The notes under the pieces were generated by a model. It had not been told where the DNA came from, did not search any database, and worked only from the letters and a program-made list of their open reading frames with translations. From the NCBI GenBank assembly GCA_900110975.1, contig FOFK01000004.1, forward strand, positions 130,684-194,683: DNA of 64,000 nt, written 5' to 3'. This DNA comes from Lachnospiraceae bacterium RM5. GTDB lineage: Bacteria > Bacillota > Clostridia > Lachnospirales > Lachnospiraceae. This document shows, piece after piece, positions 35,616 through 45,350 of the stretch (within the stretch, counting starts at the first letter, position 1; each line of letters begins with the position of its first letter). Both the position numbers and the translations under genes were made by a program.

Positions 35616-37283
35616 ATGGGTAATGAAAAACTCAAACCAATGCTTTTTAGCACAATGAAGAATTATAATACAAAGCAATTTTCACAGGATGTAATAGCAG
35701 GAATAATTGTTGCTATTATTGCACTTCCGCTTTCAATTGCTCTTGCCTTAGCGTCTGGTGTAAGACCGGAAGAAGGTATATATACTGCTATTGTTGCAGG
35801 CTTTTTAATTGCATTTTTTGGTGGAAGCCGTGTACAGATTGCTGGTCCGACAGCGGCATTTGCAACCATTGTTGCCGGTATTGTAGCAAAAAAAGGAATG
35901 TCAGGGCTGATGATGGCAACTCTTATTGCCGGTGTGCTTCTTATTCTTATGGGTGTACTAAGACTTGGTGCACTTATTCGTTTTATACCATATACGATTA
36001 CAACTGGATTTACTGCGGGAATTGCAGTAACCATATTAATAGGGCAGTTTAAAGACTTCTTTGGTTTATCTTATCCAAAGGGTACGGTTACAATTGAGAC
36101 AGCAGATAAAATAAATGCTTTTATAAAAAATATATCTACAGTAAATGTAGCAGCAGTAATTGTAGGACTTATCAGTCTTTTAGTGCTTATTGTATGGCCA
36201 TTTATTAATAAAAAAATTCCAGGATCCCTTATCGCGGTCATTGTTGGAATTGTTATTGTAAAGGTTTTTAAGCTTAATGTAAATACAATCGGTGATTTAT
36301 ATACAATCAGTAATAAACTTCCATCTTTCAGACTTCCGGAGTTTAGTATTTCTATATTTAAAGATACATTTAAAGATGGTTTTACAATTGCAATTCTTGC
36401 AGCAATTGAATCTCTTTTATCCTGCGTAGTTGCAGATAGTATGATTAATTCCCATCATAGATCTAATATGGAACTTGTTGCACAGGGAATTGGTAATATT
36501 GGGTCGGCATTATTTGGCGGAATTCCGGCAACGGGAGCTATAGCACGTACAGCAGCAAATATCAAGAATGGCGGACGTACACCTATATCAGGTATGATTC
36601 ATTCGATTGTACTTATTCTTGTGCTTGTAATACTTATGCCATACGCATCTTTAATACCGATGCCTGTTATTGCAGCAATACTCTTTTTGGTAGCATATAA
36701 TATGTGTCAGTGGAGGACATTTGTGCATCTTTGCAAGACAGCTCCAAAGAGTGACATAATTGTTTTGGTTACAACATTTGTACTTACAGTAGCATTTGAT
36801 CTTGTAATTGCTATTGAAATTGGTATGGTACTTGCAATTATCCTCTTCTTTAAGAGAATGAGTGAAGAATCGCAAATTAACGGTTGGAAATATTATGATC
36901 CTGATGAAGATCCTGATGGACCTGATCTTAGAATAATACCAAAAGAAGTGCGTGTATTTGAAATCTGGGGACCAATGTTTTTTGGTGATGCAAGCCAGAT
37001 TGCAACAATTGACTTCAAGGATTTTACAAAAGTAATTATTTTAAGAATGAGAGGCGTACCTGCACTTGACGCAACTGCCATGCATTCTCTTGAGCAGTTT
37101 TATGAAAGATGCAAAAAGAATGACATAACTCTTGTTTTCTCGCATGTAAATAAACAGCCATGGCGTACAATGGAAAAAGGTAAATTTATTGAAAAAGCAG
37201 GTAAAGAAAATTTCCGTCCAAATATAGATGATGCTATAGATTGGGCTACAAAAATTTGTGAAAAAAATAAAAAAGATAATTAA
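35616..37283 (+). CDS. SulP-family inorganic anion transporter with STAS domain
   Basis: 555 residues. About 11-12 membrane segments start with DVIAGIIVAIIALPLSIALA and include the family signature QIAGPTAAFATIVAGI. The C-terminal cytoplasmic STAS domain (about 440-550) shows VIILRMRGVPALDATAMHSL. Family members carry sulfate, bicarbonate or other anions; the substrate is not readable here. GGAGAG lies upstream. It converges with the YoaK gene, 12 bases apart, without a clear terminator. Confidence 0.93.
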   Translation: MGNEKLKPMLFSTMKNYNTKQFSQDVIAGIIVAIIALPLSIALALASGVRPEEGIYTAIVAGFLIAFFGGSRVQIAGPTAAFATIVAGIVAKKGMSGLMMATLIAGVLLILMGVLRLGALIRFIPYTITTGFTAGIAVTILIGQFKDFFGLSYPKGTVTIETADKINAFIKNISTVNVAAVIVGLISLLVLIVWPFINKKIPGSLIAVIVGIVIVKVFKLNVNTIGDLYTISNKLPSFRLPEFSISIFKDTFKDGFTIAILAAIESLLSCVVADSMINSHHRSNMELVAQGIGNIGSALFGGIPATGAIARTAANIKNGGRTPISGMIHSIVLILVLVILMPYASLIPMPVIAAILFLVAYNMCQWRTFVHLCKTAPKSDIIVLVTTFVLTVAFDLVIAIEIGMVLAIILFFKRMSEESQINGWKYYDPDEDPDGPDLRIIPKEVRVFEIWGPMFFGDASQIATIDFKDFTKVIILRMRGVPALDATAMHSLEQFYERCKKNDITLVFSHVNKQPWRTMEKGKFIEKAGKENFRPNIDDAIDWATKICEKNKKDN

Positions 37284-37295
37284 ATATATTGGTAA

Positions 37296-37964
37296 TTATG
37301 CCTTCTCGTTATACATCATACCAAAGGCAATCAGTAATAATACGCAAGATAAAAGAATTGCACTGATGCCGATAATATCAGAAATAATACCACCAAGCCC
37401 TGCACCTATGGCAAAGATGAAAATAATGCCGTAGTAGTTCAGGGCTTTTTTCAACATATTTTTATTTTTTTCGCGAAGGAAAATAGACAGACTTTCCGTT
37501 CCACCACGAAGATTACCGATACACATGGTACTTGCATAACCAAGGCCATTCATTTTTCTAAATGTCTGGACCTGCATTGAACAAGATAATGAGACCAATA
37601 CATTTGCAAGAGTATTTAAATTTTCAGGAATAATTGAAACAGTAAATAAAATGATGATTTCAAAGATGAGAACAAGCTGACGCCAATGAAGTATTTTACT
37701 TTTTTTAAATTTATGTTCGATTTGTTCTGCAAAAATAATTCCAAGAGCAAAGGCAACAAGCGGAAGTAAGTATTTAAATGCTATCATCCATTCACTTCTC
37801 ATGAGATGCTCGCTCATTAAAACAACGTTTCCGGTTTGTGCATTTGCAAAAACTTTTCCTCTAAGAGTATAAGTATATGCATCCTGAAATCCACCGGATA
37901 ATGAAAGGATTGCACTTAATAAAAATGTTTCTGATGTTTGTCTTCTTTTCATAGAATTATTCAT
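37296..37964 (-). CDS. YoaK/DUF1275-family membrane protein
   Basis: About 222 residues with six hydrophobic segments; SGGFQDAYTYTLRGKVFANAQTGNVVL is the family N-terminal signature (shown here in one frame from Ser to Leu), and CIGNLRGGTESL follows later. Function unknown. The start is unsure: MNNSMKRRQ at 37964 is used, but a GGAG site fits better with a TTG two codons earlier, and an ATG at 37985 also opens the frame. It is transcribed toward sulP. Confidence 0.85.
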   Translation of the reverse strand: MNNSMKRRQTSETFLLSAILSLSGGFQDAYTYTLRGKVFANAQTGNVVLMSEHLMRSEWMIAFKYLLPLVAFALGIIFAEQIEHKFKKSKILHWRQLVLIFEIIILFTVSIIPENLNTLANVLVSLSCSMQVQTFRKMNGLGYASTMCIGNLRGGTESLSIFLREKNKNMLKKALNYYGIIFIFAIGAGLGGIISDIIGISAILLSCVLLLIAFGMMYNEKA

Positions 37965-38088
37965 TATCAAAAAAATCATCTCCATTTATTTAATCGCAAT
38001 TATTTTAACATAAGTTTAAGAAATATAAGATTAAAAATAATAATGTACTTAAAATAGAACATTTTTTGAGTATGTAAATTATAAAATG

Positions 38089-38225
38089 TGTTATAATATG
38101 TCTAGTGTAGTGGTTGCAAAATAACCAGACTAATGCGATGAATGCTACGCTGGTTATTTAAGAACAGCTACAATAGACTGGAAATTCATTTGAAAATATA
38201 TAATGAATAAAAAATATGAGAGGAA
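38089..38225 (+). promoter_or_regulatory. Extended -10 promoter and folded leader of the CDF exporter
   Basis: TGTTATAAT (38089-38097) is an extended -10. The leader can form GTAG (38107-38110) with CTAC (38168-38171), enclosing two competing helices. GGTT (38112-38115) can pair with AACC (38123-38126), and ATAACCAG (38121-38128) with CTGGTTAT (38150-38157). AACC belongs to both, so only one can form. ATTCATT/AATGAAT pairs just before the ribosome site. This is switch-like. It does not show the sequence I recall for NiCo or yybP-ykoY riboswitches. A metal ligand is inference from the downstream gene. Confidence 0.5.
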
Positions 38226-38230
38226 AGCTT

Positions 38231-39352
38231 ATGGATACAAAATTAAATCGAAATAAAAAAATAATACAGACAAGCATGATTGGAATTTTAGCAAACGTAT
38301 TTCTTTCTATTTTTAAAATTATAGTAGGATTTGCATCAAATTCAATCGCAATTATAATGGATGCTGTTAATAATATGTCTGACGTTGCAAGTTCTGTTGT
38401 TACAATAGTTGGAACAAAGCTTGCCTCAAAACTCCCTGATAAAAAACATCCTTTCGGACATGGAAGAATAGAATACTTAAGTTCCATGATTATTTCCGTT
38501 TTAATTATTTATGCCGGATTTGCGGCTTTTACAGAGTCTGTAAAGAAAATCATTGAACCAAAAACTCCGGTTTATCATGTAATTTCACTTATCATAGTTA
38601 TAGTGGCAACATTGGTAAAAATATTCCTGGGATTATATGTAAAGAAAGTTGGAAAAAAAGTAAATTCAGACTCCCTGGTAAATTCTGGAGAAGATGCACT
38701 TTTAGATGCAGTAATCTCAACATCAACTCTTATAGCTGCACTTATTTATATCTTTTTTTTAATTTCCTTGGAAGCATGGCTTGGTGCTATAATTGCCCTT
38801 ATTATCATAAAAACAGGTGTTTCTATGTTGAAGGAAACAATTTCAAAAATACTTGGTGAAAGTATAGATTATGAGCTTGCGCAGGACATAAAGAAAACTA
38901 TTGCTGAGTTTGATGAAGTAAAAGGAGCATATGATCTTGTGATACATAACTATGGTCCTGATTCTTATAATGGTTCTGTGCATATTGAGGTTTGTGATAC
39001 TTTGACTGCGGCAGAACTTGACAGACTTATTAGAAAAATATCAAATAAAATCTATGAAAAATATAATATTATAATGACTGCAGTAGGTGTATATTCAATA
39101 AATACAAAAGATAAAGATGCAATTAAGGTTCAAAAAGATATTGAAGGAATAGTTGGAAAAGTTGAATATGTCAAAGGGATGCATGGATTTTATATTGATA
39201 AAGAAGAAGCAGCAATCCGTTTTGATGTGGTTATAAGTTTTAGTGCTGATGACAGAGTCAGAGTATTTGAAGAAGTAAAAGAGGCAGTGCAAAAGAAATA
39301 TCCTGATTATAATCTGGAACTTGCTCTTGATAGTGATTTTTCTGAGCAGTAA
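38231..39352 (+). CDS. Cation diffusion facilitator (metal cation exporter)
   Basis: 373 residues. MDTKLNRNKKIIQTSMIG starts at ATG 38231, chosen because AGAGGAAAG precedes it; the in-frame ATG at 38216 has no site. Six TM segments; DAVNNMSDV in TM2, the HPFGHGRIEYLSS loop and the SGEDALLDAVIS segment carry the metal-site Asp/His residues. The cytoplasmic C-terminal domain is longer than in minimal CDFs. It exports Zn, Fe, Mn, Co or similar ions; which one is not readable. A folded leader precedes it. Confidence 0.92.
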   Translation: MDTKLNRNKKIIQTSMIGILANVFLSIFKIIVGFASNSIAIIMDAVNNMSDVASSVVTIVGTKLASKLPDKKHPFGHGRIEYLSSMIISVLIIYAGFAAFTESVKKIIEPKTPVYHVISLIIVIVATLVKIFLGLYVKKVGKKVNSDSLVNSGEDALLDAVISTSTLIAALIYIFFLISLEAWLGAIIALIIIKTGVSMLKETISKILGESIDYELAQDIKKTIAEFDEVKGAYDLVIHNYGPDSYNGSVHIEVCDTLTAAELDRLIRKISNKIYEKYNIIMTAVGVYSINTKDKDAIKVQKDIEGIVGKVEYVKGMHGFYIDKEEAAIRFDVVISFSADDRVRVFEEVKEAVQKKYPDYNLELALDSDFSEQ

Positions 39353-39417
39353 TATTGAAAAATTGTTTTTCAGAAATAGTTTAAGGTGCTTTGTAAAGGG
39401 TTTAGAATAATGAATTT

Positions 39418-39450
39418 GAGCTATGTAATTATTTTTTACATAGCTCTTTT
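39418..39450 (+). terminator. Terminator after the CDF gene
   Basis: GAGCTATGTAA (39418-39428) pairs with TTACATAGCTC (39437-39447) followed by T4. It overlaps the 3' end of the converging lysR gene. Confidence 0.8.
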
Positions 39451-40331
39451 AAAATTTCAATAAAGTTTAAAGTAAGTTCTGATGGATGAATTGAATTTGG
39501 AAGAATATAACCGATATTCATATAATCATTTACAACAAGAGGGCGTGCGACAATGCCTTCGCCATTTAGCTCTTCGTTTATAACACCGCTGCAGATTGTA
39601 TATCCGTTCATACCTATAAGAAGGTTGAAAAGTGTGGCACGGTCGCAGACTATAAGGTCCTTGTCGCTATCTAGTGTGCTAAGAATTTCTTCAGAAAAAT
39701 AAAAAGAGTTGTGGCTTCCCTGTTCATAGGAAAGTCTTGGATACGGAGATAAATCTTCTGGAGAAATTTTTTTCTTCTTTGCTAAAGGGGAATTTTTTCC
39801 AACAAATACATGGGGTTTAGCTGTAAACAAAGAAGTAAAGGTAAGGTTGTTGTCACGTAAAGTCTTTAAGATTACAGTTTCATTAAAGCTGTTTAAATAT
39901 AAAATACCAATTTCACTTCTAAGATGGCTTACATCGTCGATGATATCGTAGGTCTGGGTTTCACGCATATGAAACTCATATTTTTCACCACCATATTTTT
40001 TTAATAATTCAACAAATGCTTCAACTACAAAAGAATAATGCTGTGATGAAACGAAAAATTTGTTTTTTTCCCTATTTTTCCCTGTATATCTTTCGTTAAT
40101 CAGTCCGGCCTGGTCTAAGATCTGTCTTGCATATCCAAGAAATTCTTCTCCCTCTTTTGTTATTTCAACACCTTTTTTATGTCTGAAAAAAATCTGTATA
40201 TTATATTCCTTTTCAAGTTCTAATATGGCAGAAGTAAGGCTGGGCTGCGCTATATACAGCTTTTTTGCGGCTTCTGTGATGTTTTTTGTTTCAGCAACAG
40301 TAACGATATATTTCAATTGTTTTAGAGTCAT
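39429..40331 (-). CDS. LysR-family regulator, divergent from metE-metF
   Basis: 300 residues. The N-terminal winged helix-turn-helix reads LKQLKYIVTVAETKNITEAAKKLYIAQPSL (quoted here only as its start and end: MTLKQLKYIVTV ... AQPSLTSAILELE); the rest is a periplasmic-binding-like effector domain. AAGGAGA precedes its ATG. Divergence from metE suggests control of methionine synthesis, as MetR-like LysR proteins do elsewhere, possibly with homocysteine as signal; this is inference. Its terminal codons overlap the CDF terminator. Confidence 0.88.
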   Translation of the reverse strand: MTLKQLKYIVTVAETKNITEAAKKLYIAQPSLTSAILELEKEYNIQIFFRHKKGVEITKEGEEFLGYARQILDQAGLINERYTGKNREKNKFFVSSQHYSFVVEAFVELLKKYGGEKYEFHMRETQTYDIIDDVSHLRSEIGILYLNSFNETVILKTLRDNNLTFTSLFTAKPHVFVGKNSPLAKKKKISPEDLSPYPRLSYEQGSHNSFYFSEEILSTLDSDKDLIVCDRATLFNLLIGMNGYTICSGVINEELNGEGIVARPLVVNDYMNIGYILPNSIHPSELTLNFIEILKELCKK

Positions 40332-40355
40332 GATATAAAATCTCCTTATTACCAG

Positions 40356-40404
40356 TGATAGATATTTATTATATTATAATATAAAATATAGAAAAAATCT
40401 ATCA
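40356..40404. promoter_or_regulatory. Candidate LysR operators between lysR and metE
   Basis: An 8-bp inverted repeat TGATAGAT (40356-40363) / ATCTATCA (40397-40404) brackets a perfect 16-bp palindrome TTATATTATAATATAA (40369-40384). The palindrome also holds a TATAAT for the leftward lysR transcript, so binding would autoregulate lysR. Confidence 0.45.
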
Positions 40405-40425
40405 TAAAACACAGAATATAAATAT

Positions 40426-40454
40426 TTTACAATGTATAAATATATGTCTATAAT
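40426..40454 (+). promoter_or_regulatory. metE promoter
   Basis: TTTACA (40426-40431), 17-bp spacer, TATAAT (40449-40454). The leader is only about 55 nt, leaving no room for an S-box or T-box. Confidence 0.75.
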
Positions 40455-40515
40455 TCGGGATAGTTTATTTACTGCAGTATTAATTAATTTACATTAAATC
40501 ATAAGGAGACGAAGT

Positions 40516-42783
40516 ATGAAGACATCAGTAATTGGATTTCCACGAATTGGAAAAGACAGAGAATTAAAATTTGCCACAGAAAAATATTTTAAAGGTGAAA
40601 TTAACGAAGAAGAACTTTTATGTACAGCAAAGACACTTAGAAAATATGGATGGTTAAAGCAGAAAGATGCAGGCATTTCTTACATTCCATCTAATGATTT
40701 TTCTTATTATGACAACGTATTAGATACAGCTGTTTTGTTTAATGTTATTCCTAAAAGATATAAAGACCTTGGTTTATCAAAGCTTGATACATATTTTGCA
40801 ATGGCAAGGGGTTATCAGGGTGATAAGGGAAATGTAAAAGCTCTTGCAATGAAAAAATGGTTTGACACAAACTATCATTACATTGTTCCGGAAATAGAAG
40901 ATGAAACTAAAGTGACATTAGATTTGTCAAAAATCTTAGATGAGTATAAAGAAGCATACGAACTTGGAATAGAAACAAAAGTAGTAATTACAGGACCATT
41001 TACGTTCTTAAAACTTTTAAAATACACAGGAACAAAAAAATTTGAAGATTATATTCAGATATTTACAAATGAATATATCAGACTTTTAAAAGAATTATCA
41101 GAAAAGAATATTGGTATTGTAGAGTTTGATGAACCATATCTTGTAAGAGATTTAAGTGATAAGGATATAGCTGATTTTTCTTTAATTTATAAGGAATTAC
41201 TTTCAAATAAAGAAAATGTAAAGGTTATCCTTCAGACATATTTTGGTGATATAAGAGACATTTATGAAACGGTAATTAATCTTGATTTTGACGGAATCGG
41301 TCTTGATATTATCAAAGGAGATAAAAATTTAGAACTTATAGAAAAATATGGATTTGCAGGAGATAAAGTATTATTTGCCGGAGTTGTAAATGGTAAAAAT
41401 ATCTGGAAAAATAATTATAAAAAATCCCTGGAAATATTGGAAAAATTAAAAGATTTTAATGTGGTTATATCAACGTCTTGCTCTTTACTTCATGTTCCAT
41501 ATACTTTAGAAAATGAAGTTAAATTAGAAGATAAATATAAAAGTCATTTTGCATTTGCAAATGAAAAACTTATTGAATTAAAAGAACTTTCACAGATTTA
41601 TGATGATATTGAAAATAAAGATGAAAATGAATTTTATAAGAATAATCAAAGCATATTATCAGAAAGAGTTGATGTTGTAGATGAGAAAGTCAGGGAAGAA
41701 GTGGCAAACATATGTGAAGCAGATTATGAAAGAAAACCTGATTTCTATGAAAGAGAAAAGATTCAGAAAAATAAATTTAATCTTCCTAAATTCCCTACAA
41801 CTACAATAGGTTCATTTCCACAGACCAAGGAAGTAAGAAAGAACAGACTTGATTATAAAAAAGGACTTATCACAAAAGAAGAGTACGAGCAGTTTAACAA
41901 AGAAAAAATTGCAGAGTGCATAAAACTTCAGGAAGAAATAGGGCTTGATGTATTAGTTCACGGTGAGTTCGAAAGAAATGATATGGTTGAATATTTTGGC
42001 GAACATTTATCAGGATATTTATTTACAGAAAAAGCATGGGTACAGTCTTATGGTACCAGATGTGTTAAACCGCCTGTTATATGGGGTGATGTATCAAGAA
42101 AAGAACCAATTACCGTTAAATGGTCAGTATATGCTAAAAGCCTTACAACTAAGCCTGTAAAGGGAATGTTAACAGGCCCTGTAACTATATTAAACTGGTC
42201 ATTCCCAAGAGAAGATATTTCACTTAAGGAAAGTGCGCTTCAGATAGCACTTGCAATACGTGATGAAGTTCTTGATCTTGAGGCAAATGGCATAGACATC
42301 ATTCAGGTAGACGAAGCTGCGTTAAGAGAAAAACTTCCACTTAGAAAATCTGACTGGAATGAAAAATATCTTGATTGGGCAATTAAAGCATTCAGACTTG
42401 TAGGAAGTAAGGTAAAACCTGAAACTCAGATTCATACACATATGTGTTATAGCGAATTTACAGACATAATTCCTGCAATTGATGCAATGGATGCAGATGT
42501 TATCACATTTGAAGCTTCGCGTTCTGATTTACAGATTTTAGATTCGCTACGAGAAAATAACTTTAAGACAGAAGTTGGACCGGGTGTTTATGATATTCAT
42601 AGTCCAAGAGTTCCTTCTGTTGATGAAATATACAATGCTCTTGAAAAAATGCTTGAAAAAGTTGATGAAAACAAACTCTGGGTTAACCCGGATTGTGGCC
42701 TTAAAACAAGAGGGGATAAGGAAACAAAGGAAAGTCTTGTTAATCTTGTAGAAGCTGCAAAGAAATTAAGAGAAAATAAATAA
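40516..42783 (+). CDS. metE: Cobalamin-independent methionine synthase
   Basis: 755 residues, the normal length for MetE. It transfers the methyl group of 5-methyltetrahydropteroyl-triglutamate to homocysteine. The N-terminal half starts [19 protein letters not shown]; the C-terminal barrel carries the zinc ligands in [10 protein letters not shown] and [10 protein letters not shown] and the [14 protein letters not shown] motif. AAGGAGA precedes ATG 40516. metF follows after 76 bases and would supply the methyl donor, so the pair forms one pathway unit. Confidence 0.97.
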   Translation: MKTSVIGFPRIGKDRELKFATEKYFKGEINEEELLCTAKTLRKYGWLKQKDAGISYIPSNDFSYYDNVLDTAVLFNVIPKRYKDLGLSKLDTYFAMARGYQGDKGNVKALAMKKWFDTNYHYIVPEIEDETKVTLDLSKILDEYKEAYELGIETKVVITGPFTFLKLLKYTGTKKFEDYIQIFTNEYIRLLKELSEKNIGIVEFDEPYLVRDLSDKDIADFSLIYKELLSNKENVKVILQTYFGDIRDIYETVINLDFDGIGLDIIKGDKNLELIEKYGFAGDKVLFAGVVNGKNIWKNNYKKSLEILEKLKDFNVVISTSCSLLHVPYTLENEVKLEDKYKSHFAFANEKLIELKELSQIYDDIENKDENEFYKNNQSILSERVDVVDEKVREEVANICEADYERKPDFYEREKIQKNKFNLPKFPTTTIGSFPQTKEVRKNRLDYKKGLITKEEYEQFNKEKIAECIKLQEEIGLDVLVHGEFERNDMVEYFGEHLSGYLFTEKAWVQSYGTRCVKPPVIWGDVSRKEPITVKWSVYAKSLTTKPVKGMLTGPVTILNWSFPREDISLKESALQIALAIRDEVLDLEANGIDIIQVDEAALREKLPLRKSDWNEKYLDWAIKAFRLVGSKVKPETQIHTHMCYSEFTDIIPAIDAMDADVITFEASRSDLQILDSLRENNFKTEVGPGVYDIHSPRVPSVDEIYNALEKMLEKVDENKLWVNPDCGLKTRGDKETKESLVNLVEAAKKLRENK

Positions 42784-42859
42784 TATATATACAGCAGAAA
42801 AAATATAGAAAAAATGCATAGATAAAATATATAGACAATTAACATATAGGTGGGAAAGA

Positions 42860-43720
42860 ATGAAAGTATCAGAAATACAAAAGGCAAAGAAAAGAACATT
42901 ATCTTTTGAAATATTTCCTCCAAAGAAGGATTCTGAATTAAAAAACATAGACGAAACATTATCAATTTTATGTGACTTAAATCCTGATTTTATAAGCGTT
43001 ACATTTGGTGCCGGAGGAAGTATAAATTCTAATAATACCATAGAGGTAGCAAAAAAAATAAAATATAAATATAACGTTGAGCCTGTTGTTCATCTTACGT
43101 GTCTTCACTACGATAAGGATGAAATAGACAGCTTTGCAAAAGTTCTAAGAGAAGAAGGAATAGAAAACATTTTAGCTCTGAGAGGGGATAGAAATAATAA
43201 TATTGCTGAAAAAAATGTGTTCAAATACTCTACGGATTTAGTAAATTATTTAGAAAATAAATATGACTTTTGTGTTTTAGGTGCCTGCTACCCTGAAGTT
43301 CACCCGGAATCAGGTTCAAAAGTAAATGATGTTATTCATCTAAAAGAAAAGGTGGATGCCGGCGTAGAAATGTTGTTATCCCAGCTGTTTTTCGATAACG
43401 AAATCTTTTACAGATTTCGTGATAATTGCAGGATTGCGGGTATCAATGTACCTGTAATCCCAGGCATTATGCCTGTTATAAATGCATCCCAGATAAAAAG
43501 AATGGTAAGTCTTTGTCATGCATCATTTCCGGAAAAGTTTAAAAAAATTGTTGAGCGTTATGAAAGTAATAAAAGAGCACTTTTTGATGCAGGCATGTCA
43601 TATGCCCTAAGTCAGATAATAGATTTATTAGTAAGTGATACAAGCGGAATTCATTTATATACAATGAATAATCCTGTTGTAGCTAGAAGAATATGCGACG
43701 GAATAAAAAATATAGTGTAA
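42860..43720 (+). CDS. metF: Methylenetetrahydrofolate reductase
   Basis: 286 residues. FAD-dependent TIM-barrel enzyme that makes 5-methyl-THF for MetE. Motifs: LSFEIFPPKKDSE, SVTFGAGGS, HLTCLHYDKDEI and LRGDRNN. Usual bacterial length. GGTGGGAAAGA precedes ATG 42860. It is probably co-transcribed with metE from the promoter at 40426 and ends at the terminator at 43788. Confidence 0.96.
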   Translation: MKVSEIQKAKKRTLSFEIFPPKKDSELKNIDETLSILCDLNPDFISVTFGAGGSINSNNTIEVAKKIKYKYNVEPVVHLTCLHYDKDEIDSFAKVLREEGIENILALRGDRNNNIAEKNVFKYSTDLVNYLENKYDFCVLGACYPEVHPESGSKVNDVIHLKEKVDAGVEMLLSQLFFDNEIFYRFRDNCRIAGINVPVIPGIMPVINASQIKRMVSLCHASFPEKFKKIVERYESNKRALFDAGMSYALSQIIDLLVSDTSGIHLYTMNNPVVARRICDGIKNIV

Positions 43721-43787
43721 AATTTTAGGAGAGTAATAGATTTTGATTTGATAAAGGGAGATATAAAAAATATAAGATATGTTTTAT

Positions 43788-43828
43788 AGGAGCGATGTGT
43801 AGTTAGGCTATGCATGGCTCTTTTTTTT
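43788..43828 (+). terminator. Terminator after metF (GAGCGATGTG family)
   Basis: GAGCGATGTGTAG pairs with CTATGCATGGCTC and runs into T9. The same hairpin with a kept G-G mismatch occurs at 50402. A TTGATA/TATAAG pair with 17-bp spacing (43748-43776) lies just upstream, so it may also end a short RNA. Confidence 0.85.
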
Positions 43829-43847
43829 ATAAAAAAATAATGTTTTG

Positions 43848-43963
43848 AACTTTCGTTCACGAAAATGTAAGATTAATAATAACTTTCGTTCATGAAAATG
43901 TAAAATTAACATCAACTTTCGTTCATAAAAATGTAATATTAGCACTGACTTTCGTTAATTTTT
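43848..43963. repeat. 33-bp repeat, about 3.7 copies, before the DUF4143 gene
   Basis: AACTTTCGTTCAYGAAAATGTAA begins at 43848, 43881, 43914 and (partial) 43947. TTTCGT-TC-ACGAAA is self-complementary in the first copy and decays in later ones. The 43721-44045 gap holds only this array and the metF terminator. Confidence 0.8.
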
Positions 43964-44045
43964 TTGTAAAAATCATTTGAAATTATGATTGTTTTTTTGT
44001 ATTATATATTTAAAATATAGGGAAATTCGTGATTAGGAGAATTTA

Positions 44046-45341
44046 ATGTATAGAGAAATATATGATAAGTTTTTAGAATGGAAGAATAAAGAAAATAGAA
44101 AGCCATTAATAGTTGATGGAGCAAGACAAGTTGGAAAAACCTGGATAATTAAGGAATTTGGAAAAAATGAATATAAGAATATGGCTTATATAAATTGTGA
44201 TAAAGTGACAGAAATAAAAAATTTTTTTTATGATTATGATACTGAGCGTCTCATAAGAATATTTTCATCTCTTACTTCTGAAACTATTTTACCAAAAGAT
44301 ACATTAATTGTGCTTGATGAAATTCAAGAGGTACCACAGGGCTTAACAGCACTAAAATATTTTTGTGAAGATGCTAAGGATTATCATATAATAGTTGCAG
44401 GAAGTTTACTAGGAGTTAGTTTACACACAGGAACAGGATATCCCGTAGGGAAAGTTGATGAACTTAAAATGTTTCCAATGACATACAAGGAATTTTTAAT
44501 TGCATCAGGTAATGAAATCCTTGTTGAGCAGATGAAAGAACATCGTTGGAATGAATTATCAATGTTTTCGAGAAAATTCATAGATTTACTCAGACAGTAT
44601 TATTATGTTGGAGGAATGCCAGAGGTAGTAAATAGGTATGTTAACAGACAGGATTTTAATGAGGTACGTATAATTCAAAAGAGAATACTTTCTGAATATG
44701 AGAAGGATTTTTCGAAGCATGTACCTTCGTCAGAGTTATCTAAGGTCTCAATGTTGTGGAATTCCATACCATCTCAGCTTGCAAAAGAAAATAAAAAATT
44801 TATATACGGTTTGATAAAAAAAGGTGCCAGAGCAAAAGAATTTGAAAATGCTTTACAATGGCTTATAAATGCAGGCCTGATTCATAAAATTGTCAGAGTA
44901 AATAAATTAAACCGTCCGTTAAAGTTTTATGAAGATATTTCGGCATTTAAAATATTTATTTTAGATCTTGGATTATTAGGTGCTATGACAGATGTAACTG
45001 CAAAAGAAGTAATTGCTGGTGAAAATTATTTTTCTGAGTATAAAGGAGTTTTTACAGAACAGTTTATTGCCCAGGAGCTTATATCAATGGACTATAAGTT
45101 ATATTATTATTCAAAAGCTGATTCACCATTAGAAATAGATTTTCTTGTACAGAAAGAAGAAGTTTATCCAATAGAAGTTAAAGCAGAGGAAAATCTGAAA
45201 TCAAAAAGTTTGCGTATTGTGTATGAAAATAACAATAATTTAAAGCCATGCAGATTTTCAATGTCCGGATATCGTAATCAGGATTGGATGGTAAATGTTC
45301 CTTTGTATCTTGCAACGGAGTGGATGGGCTCTGTGGAATAG
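44046..45341 (+). CDS. ATP-binding protein with AAA and DUF4143 domains
   Basis: 431 residues. Walker A GARQVGKT (25-32), Walker B LIVLDEIQE with Asp91-Glu92, then the sensor-like IIVAGSLLG. The C-terminal DUF4143 region shows a nuclease-fold-like motif, Glu-Ile-Asp in PLEIDFLVQKEE and PIEVK. Members of this large family are common in accessory DNA and defence or mobile regions; no defined role is known. It ends 9 bases before the helicase gene, so they may be co-transcribed. Confidence 0.88.
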   Translation: MYREIYDKFLEWKNKENRKPLIVDGARQVGKTWIIKEFGKNEYKNMAYINCDKVTEIKNFFYDYDTERLIRIFSSLTSETILPKDTLIVLDEIQEVPQGLTALKYFCEDAKDYHIIVAGSLLGVSLHTGTGYPVGKVDELKMFPMTYKEFLIASGNEILVEQMKEHRWNELSMFSRKFIDLLRQYYYVGGMPEVVNRYVNRQDFNEVRIIQKRILSEYEKDFSKHVPSSELSKVSMLWNSIPSQLAKENKKFIYGLIKKGARAKEFENALQWLINAGLIHKIVRVNKLNRPLKFYEDISAFKIFILDLGLLGAMTDVTAKEVIAGENYFSEYKGVFTEQFIAQELISMDYKLYYYSKADSPLEIDFLVQKEEVYPIEVKAEENLKSKSLRIVYENNNNLKPCRFSMSGYRNQDWMVNVPLYLATEWMGSVE

Positions 45342-45350
45342 GGGGATAGT

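Noticed and set aside
38101-38175. A tRNA gene
   Set aside because: GTCTAGTGTAGTGGTT looks like a tRNA 5' half, but no anticodon arm, TTC-type T arm or 7-bp acceptor stem can be formed.
43848-43963. Replication origin iterons
   Set aside because: The 33-bp units are in a plain intergenic region without a DnaA-box cluster or a rep gene.
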